DNA from: Pseudomaricurvus sp. HS19
GTDB taxonomy: Bacteria; Pseudomonadota; Gammaproteobacteria; Pseudomonadales; Cellvibrionaceae
Reading direction: 5' to 3'
NCBI RefSeq assembly: GCF_009857815.1
Contig: NZ_WVVW01000019.1
Location: 1-59,722, forward strand
DNA length: 59,722 nt
The translations under genes were made by a program, and so were the position numbers. The number at the start of each line of letters is the position of its first letter. The stretch's first letter is position 1. The notes below the pieces were generated by a model. It saw only the letters and a list, made by a program, of their open reading frames with translations. It made no database searches and had not been told where the DNA came from. Shown here one piece after another: positions 19,443-30,700 of the stretch.

Positions 19443-21296
19443 TCAGCCCCAGAAGGACCAGATTTTCAGCTGTAGCCATTTGCGCAGTTCCAGCGTCCAG
19501 ATATCGATCAGGTGACGGCGCCCGGCGGAGACCTTGGCGATCCCCACCAAACCCGGCCGGAACTGGGAGTGGTGCTGCAGCAGTCGTGCCTCCACCCGGA
19601 ACACGGTGCTGCCATCGCGCACCTCAGTCACCGGAGTTACAGACTCCACCACAAAATCAAAACCCTGATTGGGCATGGAGGAGAGCACCACCCTGCCACC
19701 CTGTTCTGTCGTCAGGTCACTGATGCGATACTCGTTCACATAGAGAATCAGGCGGTAATCGGTCATCGGCGAGAGGCGGAACAACTCTTCCCCCTGATTG
19801 ACCGAGCCACCGATGCGCTGGCTCAGGTCGCCACTCACCACCAGCGCGTCAAACGGTGCCGTCAGCCGCGAGCGCTCCAGCTTGCTCTCTGCCGACGCCA
19901 GCGCTGCCCGCGCCTCTTCCATCTGCGCAAAATAGATCTGCGCCTGGGCACGGTCGCCACCGGCCAGGGCCTCGGTGTAGTGCTTATTATTCTGTGACAG
20001 GCGACTGCTGGCCTTGATGCGCTCCAGCCTCAGCTCGTTATCTTCCATAGCCGCCAGCGCCTGACCCGCCGCCACCCGGTCACCGGCGCGCACATCGGCG
20101 GCCTTCAGGTAACCGCCAAACGGGGCGGAGACGATGCGGATCTGGCGCGGTTCCAGTACCGCATCAGCGTTGATCTGATACTCGCCACGGGCCACGCCGA
20201 GGAACACCACCAGCGCCACCAGGGCGATAAAAAACAGTTTGCGCTTGACGTAGCCCGGTGCCAGCAGGCGCTCCAGTTGCAGCCGCGCGTGTTTCGCCAA
20301 CCCGCCCCACAGCGACAACTCCGCCTGCCGGCGGTGGTGAAACGCCACCCCCACCAGGGCCAGTGCGGCCTCCAGGTGTTCAGTCTCTTCAGCACTGAAA
20401 GGTGTACCCGCCGGGCGCTCGAAGGTCAGTACCAGATAGGGTTGCTCGTCGTGGTACACCGGTACCGTCAGCACGCTGGCATTGCGATGGGCAACGGACA
20501 ATTTCTCCGCCTGCAGGCAGATCCCCGCCGTACCTTCCTGCGGCGGCCACTGCAGAATGGCGCGCTGGTCGCAGGCCTCCTGCATGACACGGCGAATCTG
20601 CCGGGCCGGAACACTGCTGAGGTTGTACTCGGTGCTGCCGGAGATCACCTCCAGCTTCACCTGTTGCTGCTTCACACGACCAAGACTGACCCGGTCACAG
20701 CGAAAATCCCGCGCCAGGCTGTCCACCCAGTGCAGCGCCGCCTCCTGCAGGGCAGCCCCCTTGCCGACGGCCACAAAGCCATCGATCACGGCGCTCTGGC
20801 GGCGAATCTGCTGCTGGTGACGGCGACTGCCGGCACGGGTAAACCAGCTCTCGATCCACAGCGCCTGTTTTTCCACCGCCGCCATCAGCGCATCCAGCGC
20901 GGCTTCCTGCTGCAACGGTACAAAACCGGCGAACACCGCCACCAGGCGGCCGTCCACCATCACCGGATAGGCAATACCAAACTGGGTTTGCTGGTCATGG
21001 GGAGGCAGGAGTAACGGGTGCTGCTCGCGGCAGCACTCATCCACCAGGTCGGCGAGGCGCTGCAGCTGTTGCTGGGAGCGGGGCCACAGCGCCACCGGCT
21101 GCAGTACCGCCTCCGCCCCCTGCACCGCCAGTAAAGCGGCACTGAATTGTGGCAGGTCAGCCAACAGGCTCTGCAACCAGGCGTCATACCAGCCATCGTG
21201 CTCTGCCAGCTGATTGAGCTGCTCCAGCGTCAGGCGTCGGCCAGTGGCCGCAAGCGTCGGCTCCGCCTCAAGTGAGGTTGTGTGGTTTACGCTCAT
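19443..21296 (-). CDS. GAF-domain HlyD-type membrane fusion protein
   Basis: The 617-residue protein has a large cytoplasmic N-terminal part, one membrane segment (about 353-369, FFIALVALVVFLGV) and a periplasmic HlyD-type adaptor. Residues about 175-325 fit a GAF domain (DFRCDRVSLGRV, then SVLTVPVYHDEQPYLVLTFE and ETEHLEAALALVG). Residues about 45-150 look like a weaker second GAF (GIAYPVMVDGRLVAVFAGF). The adaptor has lipoyl halves VSAPFGGYLKAADVRAGD and LTAPFDALVVSGDLSQRIGG around a helical hairpin (about 420-485), then a barrel. GAF domains bind small ligands, so this adaptor could couple a cytoplasmic signal to the export channel. Start ATG has AGGG 5 nt upstream; DUF3467 ends 30 nt before it. 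Confidence 0.88.
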   Translation of the reverse strand: MSVNHTTSLEAEPTLAATGRRLTLEQLNQLAEHDGWYDAWLQSLLADLPQFSAALLAVQGAEAVLQPVALWPRSQQQLQRLADLVDECCREQHPLLLPPHDQQTQFGIAYPVMVDGRLVAVFAGFVPLQQEAALDALMAAVEKQALWIESWFTRAGSRRHQQQIRRQSAVIDGFVAVGKGAALQEAALHWVDSLARDFRCDRVSLGRVKQQQVKLEVISGSTEYNLSSVPARQIRRVMQEACDQRAILQWPPQEGTAGICLQAEKLSVAHRNASVLTVPVYHDEQPYLVLTFERPAGTPFSAEETEHLEAALALVGVAFHHRRQAELSLWGGLAKHARLQLERLLAPGYVKRKLFFIALVALVVFLGVARGEYQINADAVLEPRQIRIVSAPFGGYLKAADVRAGDRVAAGQALAAMEDNELRLERIKASSRLSQNNKHYTEALAGGDRAQAQIYFAQMEEARAALASAESKLERSRLTAPFDALVVSGDLSQRIGGSVNQGEELFRLSPMTDYRLILYVNEYRISDLTTEQGGRVVLSSMPNQGFDFVVESVTPVTEVRDGSTVFRVEARLLQHHSQFRPGLVGIAKVSAGRRHLIDIWTLELRKWLQLKIWSFWG

Positions 21297-21326
21297 TCAA
21301 ACCCTGCGCTGGTGCAGTCAGTGTTA

Positions 21327-21614
21327 TCAGGCGTCGCCCACTTTCCCGAAACGGGTTTCGTACTCTTCCACCACCTTGCTCAGCAACACACTGAGACGCT
21401 TGGCGGCGTGCGGGTTGAGGATAATGCGGTCAGAGAGGGTAATGGCCACCTCTTTCTGGCCGGTGTGCCAGGTGGAGTTGGTACCGAACAGCAGCGTCAC
21501 CTCTTCACGGGTACTGGAGACATTGCAGACGTTGGCGTAGCTGCTGCGCATCTTGCTGTCATCCCAGACCAGCTTGGGAACATTGGCGTTTGGTTTGTTG
21601 TCGGTATCGCTCAT
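21327..21614 (-). CDS. DUF3467 family protein
   Basis: This 95-residue soluble protein fits DUF3467: a central SSYANVCNVSSTREEVTLLFG, then VAITLSDRIILNPHAAKRLS and a C-terminal helix ending EEYETRFG. The family has no known biochemical function. A strong AGGGGTG site precedes the ATG. It stands between the giant gene (102 nt upstream) and the GAF adaptor, so it is probably co-transcribed and may act as chaperone, regulator or assembly factor. It has no signal peptide or membrane segment. Confidence 0.8.
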   Translation of the reverse strand: MSDTDNKPNANVPKLVWDDSKMRSSYANVCNVSSTREEVTLLFGTNSTWHTGQKEVAITLSDRIILNPHAAKRLSVLLSKVVEEYETRFGKVGDA

Positions 21615-21671
21615 TTTTCACCCCTGTGGCGCAAGTGCCACTGTGCAATTTTAAAAGTCCTGTTTAAAGAC

Positions 21672-21701
21672 AGGGGTTACCGTCTCCCGACAGCAACCCC
21701 T
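21672..21701 (-). promoter_or_regulatory. Hairpin just after the giant gene
   Basis: Starting 15 nt beyond the giant gene's stop, AGGGGTT pairs with AACCCCT around an inner GTC/GAC stem with a GGGA loop. No U run follows directly, so transcription is probably only partly reduced. A smaller GTGGC/GCCAC hairpin lies close to the DUF3467 ribosome site. The pair could set the ratio of giant mRNA to exporter mRNA or protect processed ends. Confidence 0.45.
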
Positions 21702-21716
21702 GCCAACGCTGGCAAC

Positions 21717-24700
21717 CTAATGCGGATCGCGGCGCAGCGGATTCTCCTCCGCCAGCCAGCGTTGCGCGCGGCTGCTCTCCGGCGTTTCGGAACGCCGTTG
21801 TAGCCACTCCTCCTGCAGTTGCAACTGACGCTGCCGCTCTCTCTGCGGCAGGCGCCAGCCACGTCCACGGGCCACGGCCAGCAGCGATGCAGCCATGGCC
21901 GCATCGATCATAGCACTGTCGCCAGACTCATTCATCTGCGCCGGCGGCTCAGACTCAGGCTGCTGCTCCTGCAGCGGCGCCGCGGATGGTGCGGACGGCG
22001 CCTGGGCAGGTACCAGACACTCACCCTCGTCACTCACCAGCTCACAATCCGTGGAAGTCGGCATCGGCAGGTTTTGCAGGAACTGCTGCAGCTGTGCATC
22101 GCTCAGCTGTGCCAGATCACCACTGCCGCCCATGAGCGGCCTCAGGGTCAGGGCAGAGTCACTGCGCACATCCATGTTCGGCACCACGAAGGCTTCCAGC
22201 ACCGGATCCCACTGGAAGCGGGGATCCAGCAGGCTGTTGTTATACAGCCCCGCCTGCTTGCTGCCGATCAGGTCCAGCTTGTCCGGCACGGCAGAGACCT
22301 GCACACCATCCAGCGCCGACTTGAGAGTGATACGACCGTAGTTACCCAGGATCAGGTCCGTGCTGAAGCGACCGAAGAAGTAGTCACTGCCACCGCCACC
22401 CAGCAACCAGTCATAGTTGTCACCGCCATAGAGGATGTCATTGCCGCCCATGCCCAGGTGAGAGGTATCAACATAGAAGTTGCCGCTGCGGTCGTAACCC
22501 ATGTCGGCAAAGTCACCCACCAGGATGTCGTTGCCGGCACCGCCCAGCAGCTGGTCGTCACCACCGCCACCGAAGGCGCGGTCATTGCCGTCGCCCAGCA
22601 GCAGCAGATCGTTACCGCCGGCCGGCTCGGAGATGGTGGAGGCGAACTGGAAGGTGTTGTTGCGGTAGAGGAAAATCCCCTGATCGCCCATCACCAGGTC
22701 GTTGCCACTACCGGCGCGGACGATGTCCTGACCAAAGCCCGCCATGATACGGTCATTGCCACCACCGCTGTTGATGGTGTCATTGCCCGCCGTGGAGTCA
22801 TCCAGGTCGGTGGTACGCATCAGCGTCAGGTCGCCATTAGCGTCGAACAGGATCTCGCCGTTGTCGCCAATGATGTCATCGTTGCCGTCACCGGTGGTGA
22901 TGGCATCGTCACCGATACCGGCCAGCACGGTGTTATTACCGCCGAACAGTGCGAAGGTGTCGTCGCCACCCTGGTAAGGTGTGGTGGTTTCCACCCGCTC
23001 CCGCACGCCCGCAGCACTCCAGCGCACCAGGCCGTTATCACCCAGCACCAGTTGATCACCGGCACCGGAGCTGATGCTGTCAGCCCCCTGCCCGGCCACC
23101 ACAACACCGTTGCCGCTGTCGACCGTGATGTTGTCATCGCCACCCAGGTGCTCATCGCTACTGATGACTTCACGCAACACGCCGCCCTGCCAGCTGACAT
23201 TGGCGCTGTCACCCACCAGCAGGCTGTCACCGGCGAGGATGCGAATGGTGTCCGCCCCCTGACCACCCAGGATCAGGTTGAAGCCACCATTGCCACCGGC
23301 GGTGAGGGTATCGTCGCCACCCAGCTCTTCACGGGCGCGCACCCGCAACAGGGTGCCGGCCAGATAGGCGATATCACCCAGGTCACCGAGGATAATATTG
23401 TCGCCATCGGTGTCGGTGACCGTATCGTCGCCGAGGCCGGCAATAATGCGGTCGGCACCGAGGCCACCGTCGATGGTGTCGTCGCCTTCGAGATTCAGGT
23501 CCAGGGTGATGATGGTGGCCAGGCTGGCCAGCTCACTGGCCAGCAGGGAATTGCCCAGCTCATCCTGTGCGTCGCCGCTGTCACCGAAGAGGATGTCGTC
23601 ACCGGCGCCGCCTTCGATCACATCATCACCGGCATTACCGCTGATCAGGTCCATGTCGTCGCCGCCAAGGATCTGATCGTCGCCGTCGTTGCCCTCCAGG
23701 GTATCGAAACCGGCGTCACCATAAATGAGGTCATTGCCGCCCTGGCCAAAGATACGGTCGTTGCCGGCATCACCGTGCAGCACATCATCACCGCTGCTGC
23801 CCAGCACCAGGTCGTCGCCATTGCCGGCGTAGACCTGTATCGCCAGGGAGGCGTCGGTAGCGTCCACCAGGTCATTACCATCCTGGGTGCGCAAGGAGAG
23901 CCTGCGCGCCTCGTCGCCCCACACCGGTGCCAGCACACTGTGGGCGGGATTGAGGAGATCATCACTGGCGGTCACCACAATGGTGTCGTTACCGCTGTTG
24001 CTGTAGACCGTGGTGACTGTGACGCTGCCGGTGTAAACACTGCTGACCGTAATCTGGTCGTCACCGCTGCCACTCCAGATCACCAGGTCGCTGTCGAAGT
24101 TGCCACCGGTGGCGCTGTAGTTGATCAATGCCGGCGCCAGGCCACTGACCGTGGTGGAGGTAATCTCCACATCGGTGTCCGCTGCACTGCTGTCAAAGTC
24201 ACTGATGTAGAGGCGGTTACTGCCCTCACCGGCGTCCAGGTTAAGCTCACCGGCAATACCGTCCAGGGTGCCGTGCGCTGTCTCGCCGTTAGCGAAATCA
24301 CCCACCGCGTCGCTGGCCACCTCGATGCGGTCATCGCCAGCGTTGGTGTTGATGCTGGTGGTGGTCGCCGCTGCAGTGGCCTGCACATTGATCTGGTCGG
24401 CACCGGAACCGGTGTCGATGGTCAGCTGGTCAACACCGTAGTAGCTGATGCCGTCCATACGGGTGGCAATCTCTGCGCCGGAGACAACCGTGATCAACTC
24501 GTCGGCGTACTCGCCGCGCAGGCTGATCAGCCAGTCACTGCCCAGGCGGGTCACCTGCACATTGTTGGTGTGAGGCAACGCCGGGTTACTGTTGTTGGGG
24601 TTGAGTACCGGCTGCAGCGCCGCCAGCAGGGCACTGGCGTCCGCGTCCCAGGCCACCGCAACCTGCTGGCCCAGCACTTCCAGCACATAGTCGCCGCTGG

Positions 24701-27700
24701 TGGCAGTCACGGTGAGCGCCTGCACGGTGCCGCTGGTGGCGCTGGTGGCGCCTTCACGTACCACCGCCACTTCCGCCGCCACCGAGGTGCTGGCGTCGCC
24801 GCTGAGGTTAGCGGTATCCACAACCATGGGTGCCAGATCCACGCCTGCCAGTTCACCGCCAGAGGTGATCCCGTACAGGTAACCACTGGCGGAGATCTCC
24901 AGCGTTGCCGTGATGCCACTGGCGATGCCGAAGTGATTGTTGAGTGCCGCGGCCATGGCGCTGGCATCCAGACCGTAGTCCAGGGTCAGCACACCGTAGC
25001 TGCCAAAGTCGACGTCGTAGCTGCCGGCTGCCGCCCGCACTTTCAGCGTCTGGATCTCAGCCAGCGAAGGCATGTCCAGCCCGGTGAGGGTGGTGTCGGA
25101 CAGGGTCATGCTGTTGTCCGCCGTGTCACCGCGGTCGTCGACATGCAGCTGATCGTTACCGTTGCCACCCATATCCACCGCCAGCAGGTTGGCGATCTCA
25201 TCCACCAGCTGCTCATTGCTGCTGACCGTGACGGTATCGTCACCGGCACCGGTGCTGAGGGTGGTCACCCCGGCCACGGTTTGCACGGTGACCACATCGG
25301 CACCGAGTCCGGTATCGATGTGGGTGTTGCCGCTGTGGGTGGATTCGACGGTGACATGATCCACACCGGAGCCCAGGTTGATGTTGAGGCCTTCCAGGTT
25401 CTCGTAGTGGATACCACCGGCAATGGCCGTGCCGCCGATCACCACGTCGTCACCCATGCCCAGACCAGTAAGGTGGTTGTGGGTCAGGGTGAGGGACTCC
25501 TCGGCGGGGCTGCCGGCGTTGTAGATGTTAAGCACATCCACCTGCACCGACTCATCCACGCGGGAGTTGAGGTTGACTGGACGGATAAAGTACTCGTCAC
25601 CATCCTGCAGCACCACACCCTCCGGCAGCGCCGCCAGGGTGAGGGTAGTCAGGTCTTCACTGATGCCCTCGATATCCACCAGCGCCAGCAACTTGCCGTC
25701 GCGGACAATACTGATTTCGTAAGGCGAGCCGGCAATACGGGCATCAAAGCCATCGGCAAACGCCTTGCTGACCGGATCCCAGTACTGCGCATCGGCGTTG
25801 GTAATCTGATTGCCGCCCAACAGGGTGATCTCACCTTCAGCCGGGAACAGGTTGGTCTCATCCGGCAGCATCACCGGATCATTGAGCAGGTAATCAGCCC
25901 CCAGTTGCTCACCACCATTGATAAACAGCGGCCCGCGGATCTGGTTGACGCGCTCAGTGCCAGGAGCAAATACCTTCACATCGCCGCCGTCGACCACCAG
26001 GTCTTCATACTCCGTGACATCCACCTGCCGGATGGTGTTCCAGGTACTGGTTTCGAACACCACTTCGTTAGTGCCGGTTTCCACCTGAATAGCGTTGTTC
26101 TCCGCATCGTCACTGAAGGCGCGATCACCATCATAGGTACGGGTTTCAACACCATTGACCGCAACGGTCACCGTGTCAGTGGGCTGTCCGGAGAGCACCA
26201 TAAAGTACTGGTCACGCTGCCAGCTGGTGTTGGCTTCAACGCCGTAAGCCGCGTACTCCGCCTCCACGTTGTAGGTGATTTCATAGCGATCCCCCGCCGC
26301 CAGGGTCAGCCCTGACGCCAGCGTGAACTGATCCAGCTCCACGTCGTAGCCGGTAATGACCGCGCTGTTGCCATTCTTGAGCGGGTCATCACTGATCAGC
26401 GTCAGGGTCATACCCACCAGGTCGACAAAGTCGGTATCCAACGGGTGGCCGTCGAGGGAGATGTTGAGCTGGTAATCACGGGTGATACCCTGCTCAAAGC
26501 TGCCACTGGCGAGGTTGGTTTGTGTCGACGAGCTGCTGGTTGTCGTGCCGCCGAAAATACCAAACAGGCCATAGTTGTGTTGCGACAGGGTCGTCACCAC
26601 GGTTTCATAACCGCTGTAGGTGACGCTGTAACCCACTTCAACCGTGTAGGTATCGGCCTTGTCCAACAACATCAGCTGCAGAGGGTCGCGCGGGTCGCTG
26701 CTGCCGGCATCCAGCTGGTCGCTGAAATCGGTGGTGGCGGCGACCTGCTGACCGCTGCTGTCGAACAGCTTCAGGTAGGGCACGTAGCTGTAGCTGTAGC
26801 TGGTCGTGGTGGTGACGCTCTGCTCGTAGATGCTCTGGTCGATACCCGCAGTACCTGTGCTCCAGCTGCTGTACGAGGAGTAGCTGTAGTTGTAGCTGTC
26901 GGTATAGGAGCGACCGAAGTCGATATCAAACAGCCCCTGTACAAACGCCTGGCGCGCGTGGGTGACCACCGCATCGTCGATGCTGTTGATCACCACCCGT
27001 GCACCGGTGGCGCTGTCACTGCTGGTGAGACCGGCGGCGTACAACTTCGCCATCAGGCCATCGGCCACCAAATTGTTGATGGGCGCGGTGTTGTCGATAT
27101 CGGCCTGGGTCACGGTGTGGGTGTAGTCCACGCCATTGACCATCAGCGTCCATTTGTCTCCCACCGCCGGCGAACTGTCACTGGAGAGATCCAGTACAAA
27201 CCGGTCCCAGCGCTCCCGCGTATCGGCCGTGGAATCGGCCAGCGCTTCGTCGCTGGTGATCAGCAGGCTGGCAGTGACCGCACTTTCATCATTGGCCACA
27301 ATCACCAGTTCGCCGCTGCCGGCACTGATGTCGTAATCGCTGAACTGGCTGTTGAGGGCACTGGCCGCCGCAGCCAGGTCGCTGTTGGCGGTGATGGAAT
27401 GGGTTATGCCATCCAGGGTCAGGGACCACTGGTCACCACTGAAGCTGTAACTGCCCAGGGCAATGCTCTGGGTATAGACAGTCGTACTGGTGGTGGTGGG
27501 GCTACCGCTGGTGGTGATATCCACATCCGCGATCACCGACAGCGCCGGATCGATACCGCTGCTGCGGGTGACCACCAGGGTATCGCTGGCATCGTCGTAA
27601 GTTGCGCTGTAGCCGCTGCCGATATTGGCCGCGAAATAGGCGCCGATCTCGTCCAGGCTGAGGCTGGCATCACTGACGCTGGCCAGTGCCGTGGAACCGT

Positions 27701-30700
27701 TCATCAGCTGCCAGCCGCTGGCCGCTACCGTGCTGTCCAGCATCAGCTTCTGCTGGTAGAGCTTGCCGGATTCCGCCACGCTGCCCACGCCGGAGGCGGT
27801 GGAGGAGACGGTCATACCATCGCCATCAGTGCGGGCGACGGTGAAGCCGGTGCCACTGGTATAGGTGACGGTATAATCCGCGCCCAGCTTGCTGTCGAGG
27901 TCGGCCTGCAACTGGTCGGTCAGCTCAGCCAGGGTCGGCAGGTTACCGCCGCTGTCCTTGCTGGCCATCACCTGGCTTGTCTCACCATCTACGGTCACCG
28001 ACCAGGTCCGGTTTTCCACCACATTGCCGCCCAGGGTGAAGGTCGTCTCCAGCAACTGAGAGCTGCTGGTGGCAGCGTCCTGATCGTTATCAATCACCTT
28101 GAGACTGACGTCCACGGAGGCCAGGTCGGTAATCACCAGCTCGCGATCCAGCAGTGAATACTCAACGCGATAGTCACTGCCAAGATCGGTCAGCAACGCG
28201 CTCACCAGGGCGTTGCCCACTTCCATATAAAGAGGCGTACTGTCGGTATTCACCGGGTACTCCTTGCCACCTACCGTCAGCACCCAGGTCTGGCCATCGG
28301 CTACGGTGGCCGCATCGGACAGTTTCAGGGTGTTGACGCTCAGGCTGGTGCCGGTGGCGGAGGCACTGAGCGTGCTCTCGCGCTGTACGTCCAGGGTAAA
28401 GCCGGCACTGGCGTTATCGATGCTCACCTGCCCGCTGCCAGCTCCCATTTGGGTGCTGAACCCGGATGGCAGACCCGTGCCGGAACCCTGCAACTGGCCG
28501 AGCAGGTCTGTCGCCAGGTCTGCACCAGTGGTGCTGGTGGCGGTGACGGTGTAATCGCTGCCGCTGATATTGACCACCCAGCTGTCACCCACGGTGACCG
28601 TGGCGGGGAAGCTCACCACCGCGCTGGTGTACCAGCCCGCAGTGGTACCGGCGCTGGAGAGGCCGGTGTTGATCACACCGGCGGTACTGGAGAGCATGTC
28701 GTCTGTCACGTCGAAGGTGTAGCGATCCTTGTAACCGGAACCGCTGCCCTCAATGGTGATGTGGGACATGCTGTCGTCGATAGTGCCACCCAGCTCCACA
28801 TTGCCAATATTGGCGTTGGGCGTGTCGTACCAGCCGGTGTTGGCGCCACCACTGAGGGACTGACCTGCGCCGGAGGATTGGGATTCGTTTTCCAGTACCG
28901 GGGCCGGTACGAACTTGAAGTCCGCCACCTCCTGCTGTGGCAGGCTGATGTGCAGCTGGTAATCCACCCCTTCCGGCACGCCGGTACCGTAAGCCGCACC
29001 ACCATCGGTGCGGCCATCCACGGCAATAATGTAGGTCCCTGCAGTAGAGATCGACGCCGACAGGCTGGCATCGCTGGAGGTGCTGCTGCCCACATCCCCG
29101 GAGGCACTGCCAAAGCCGGAGCTGGCGATCTGCTGCGCCTCACCACTGACCACACGGGAGATGCTCAGGGCGCTCTGCCACCAGACACTGTCTCCGCCTT
29201 CATAGCCGTGATCCACATCCGCTACCAGAGTCAGGCTGCCGCCAGCGGCGCTGAGCATGGCGTCGGTCACCTGCACCTCGTAGTAGTCGCGACTGCCGTC
29301 ACCGGTGGCGTTCACCGTCAGATGCGGCACGGTCTCGGAATTCTGAATAGCCGTGTTGACCGCGGTACTCCAGCGCGCCAGGGAGAGATCCTGGGCGTAG
29401 AACCAGGCATCGTTGCCCTTCAGCTCATCCACTTCGGCAATACCCACACTACCGGTGAAGGTAGTACCGCTGCCACTGATCACTTCACCCTGTGCCAGCA
29501 CACCGGTCTCGGCACGCTCTGCCACCTGAGTGCTGGAACCATCCTGCAGACTGTAGGAGGTGATGACATCGTCAGTGGTGGCCGCGTTGCCATCCATGTC
29601 GATCTCATGACGCTCCAGCAGTAGCAGAGTTGGGTAATCACCGTCGGCGATGGTGACATCCACCACGCCCATGGCGAGGCCGTCGTAGTCGCTGTCGGCG
29701 CTGCTGACCAGATGGGAGATACGGCCGTAGTGAGTGCCTTCCACCAGGTCGTCGGCTACCGCACTGAACTCAACGGTCTGCGCCTGATCCCAGTTGGCGG
29801 CGGTAAAGGTGAGCGCGACGCTGTCGGCGAAATCAATATCCCCCGCCTTGCGCAGTTGCAGCTGGCCATCGGCGCCCACGGTAACGGTGACATCCTCTGT
29901 CGGCTGCTTGCTCAGCACCACACGGTAGGAGTCCTCGTTCAGCTGGGTGATGTCTTCCGCCACCAGCGGCTGGTTGTTGTTCTGGCTGATCACCACCGAA
30001 GGCGCATCATTGTCGATCACCTCCACCACCATACGGCTGGCCACCAGGCGGTCGTAGGCACCACCATCCTCGTCACTCAGGCCTTCCATCACGCTGTGGC
30101 GGATCTCGATGTTGGTGTTACCTTCCGCCAGCAAATCATCGATGGCGCGCACGGTAATGGTCTGGGCGATAAACCAGTTGCTGCGGTCAAACAGCAGGGT
30201 AGTGGCATTGCTGTTACCGTTCAGGGTCACGCCTTCGCCACCGGCTTCGGCAATGGCCTCCTCCGGCAAGGTGGCAGTGGCAGTCACCCGCACCACATCT
30301 TCCGGCGGACGGGTGAGCACCACTTCATAGGTATTGATGGCGTTGGGGTCGGCAAGTACAGCACCATCTTCGTCTTCCCAGGCGCGCAGAGAGCCCGCCA
30401 CCGGACGAATGATAATGCCGGCTTCGTCGTCGTCCTGCACATTGGCCACCAGCAGTTGCCGGATCGCCTCCAGGCGCGCGTCGTTACTGCTGATCACATT
30501 CTCGATGCTGCCGCTGTGACCCAGCAGGTCGTCGGCCACTACCGCTACCGGTTCACCGTCGTTGCCACCGGCTGTTTCAAAGGTGTCACTGCCAAGGCCA
30601 CCCACCAGGTTCACCTGCACACCCTCATCGGTGCTGTGCACGTAGAAGGTATCGTTACCTTCCATACCGTCGATCACCAGCTTCTCGATGCCGTCGAAGT

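Noticed and set aside
22300-23830. Regularly spaced short repeats that might suggest a CRISPR array
   Set aside because: The periodicity is that of 27-nt RTX codon units within an open frame, without conserved identical repeats and unique spacers.
21819-26315. Very long open frame (1,498 codons) on the plus strand opposite the giant gene
   Set aside because: It lies wholly antisense to a coding frame with clear RTX repeats, has no recognisable domain and reads as His/Gln/Val-rich complement of Asp/Gly codons. Codon bias of the real gene explains it.
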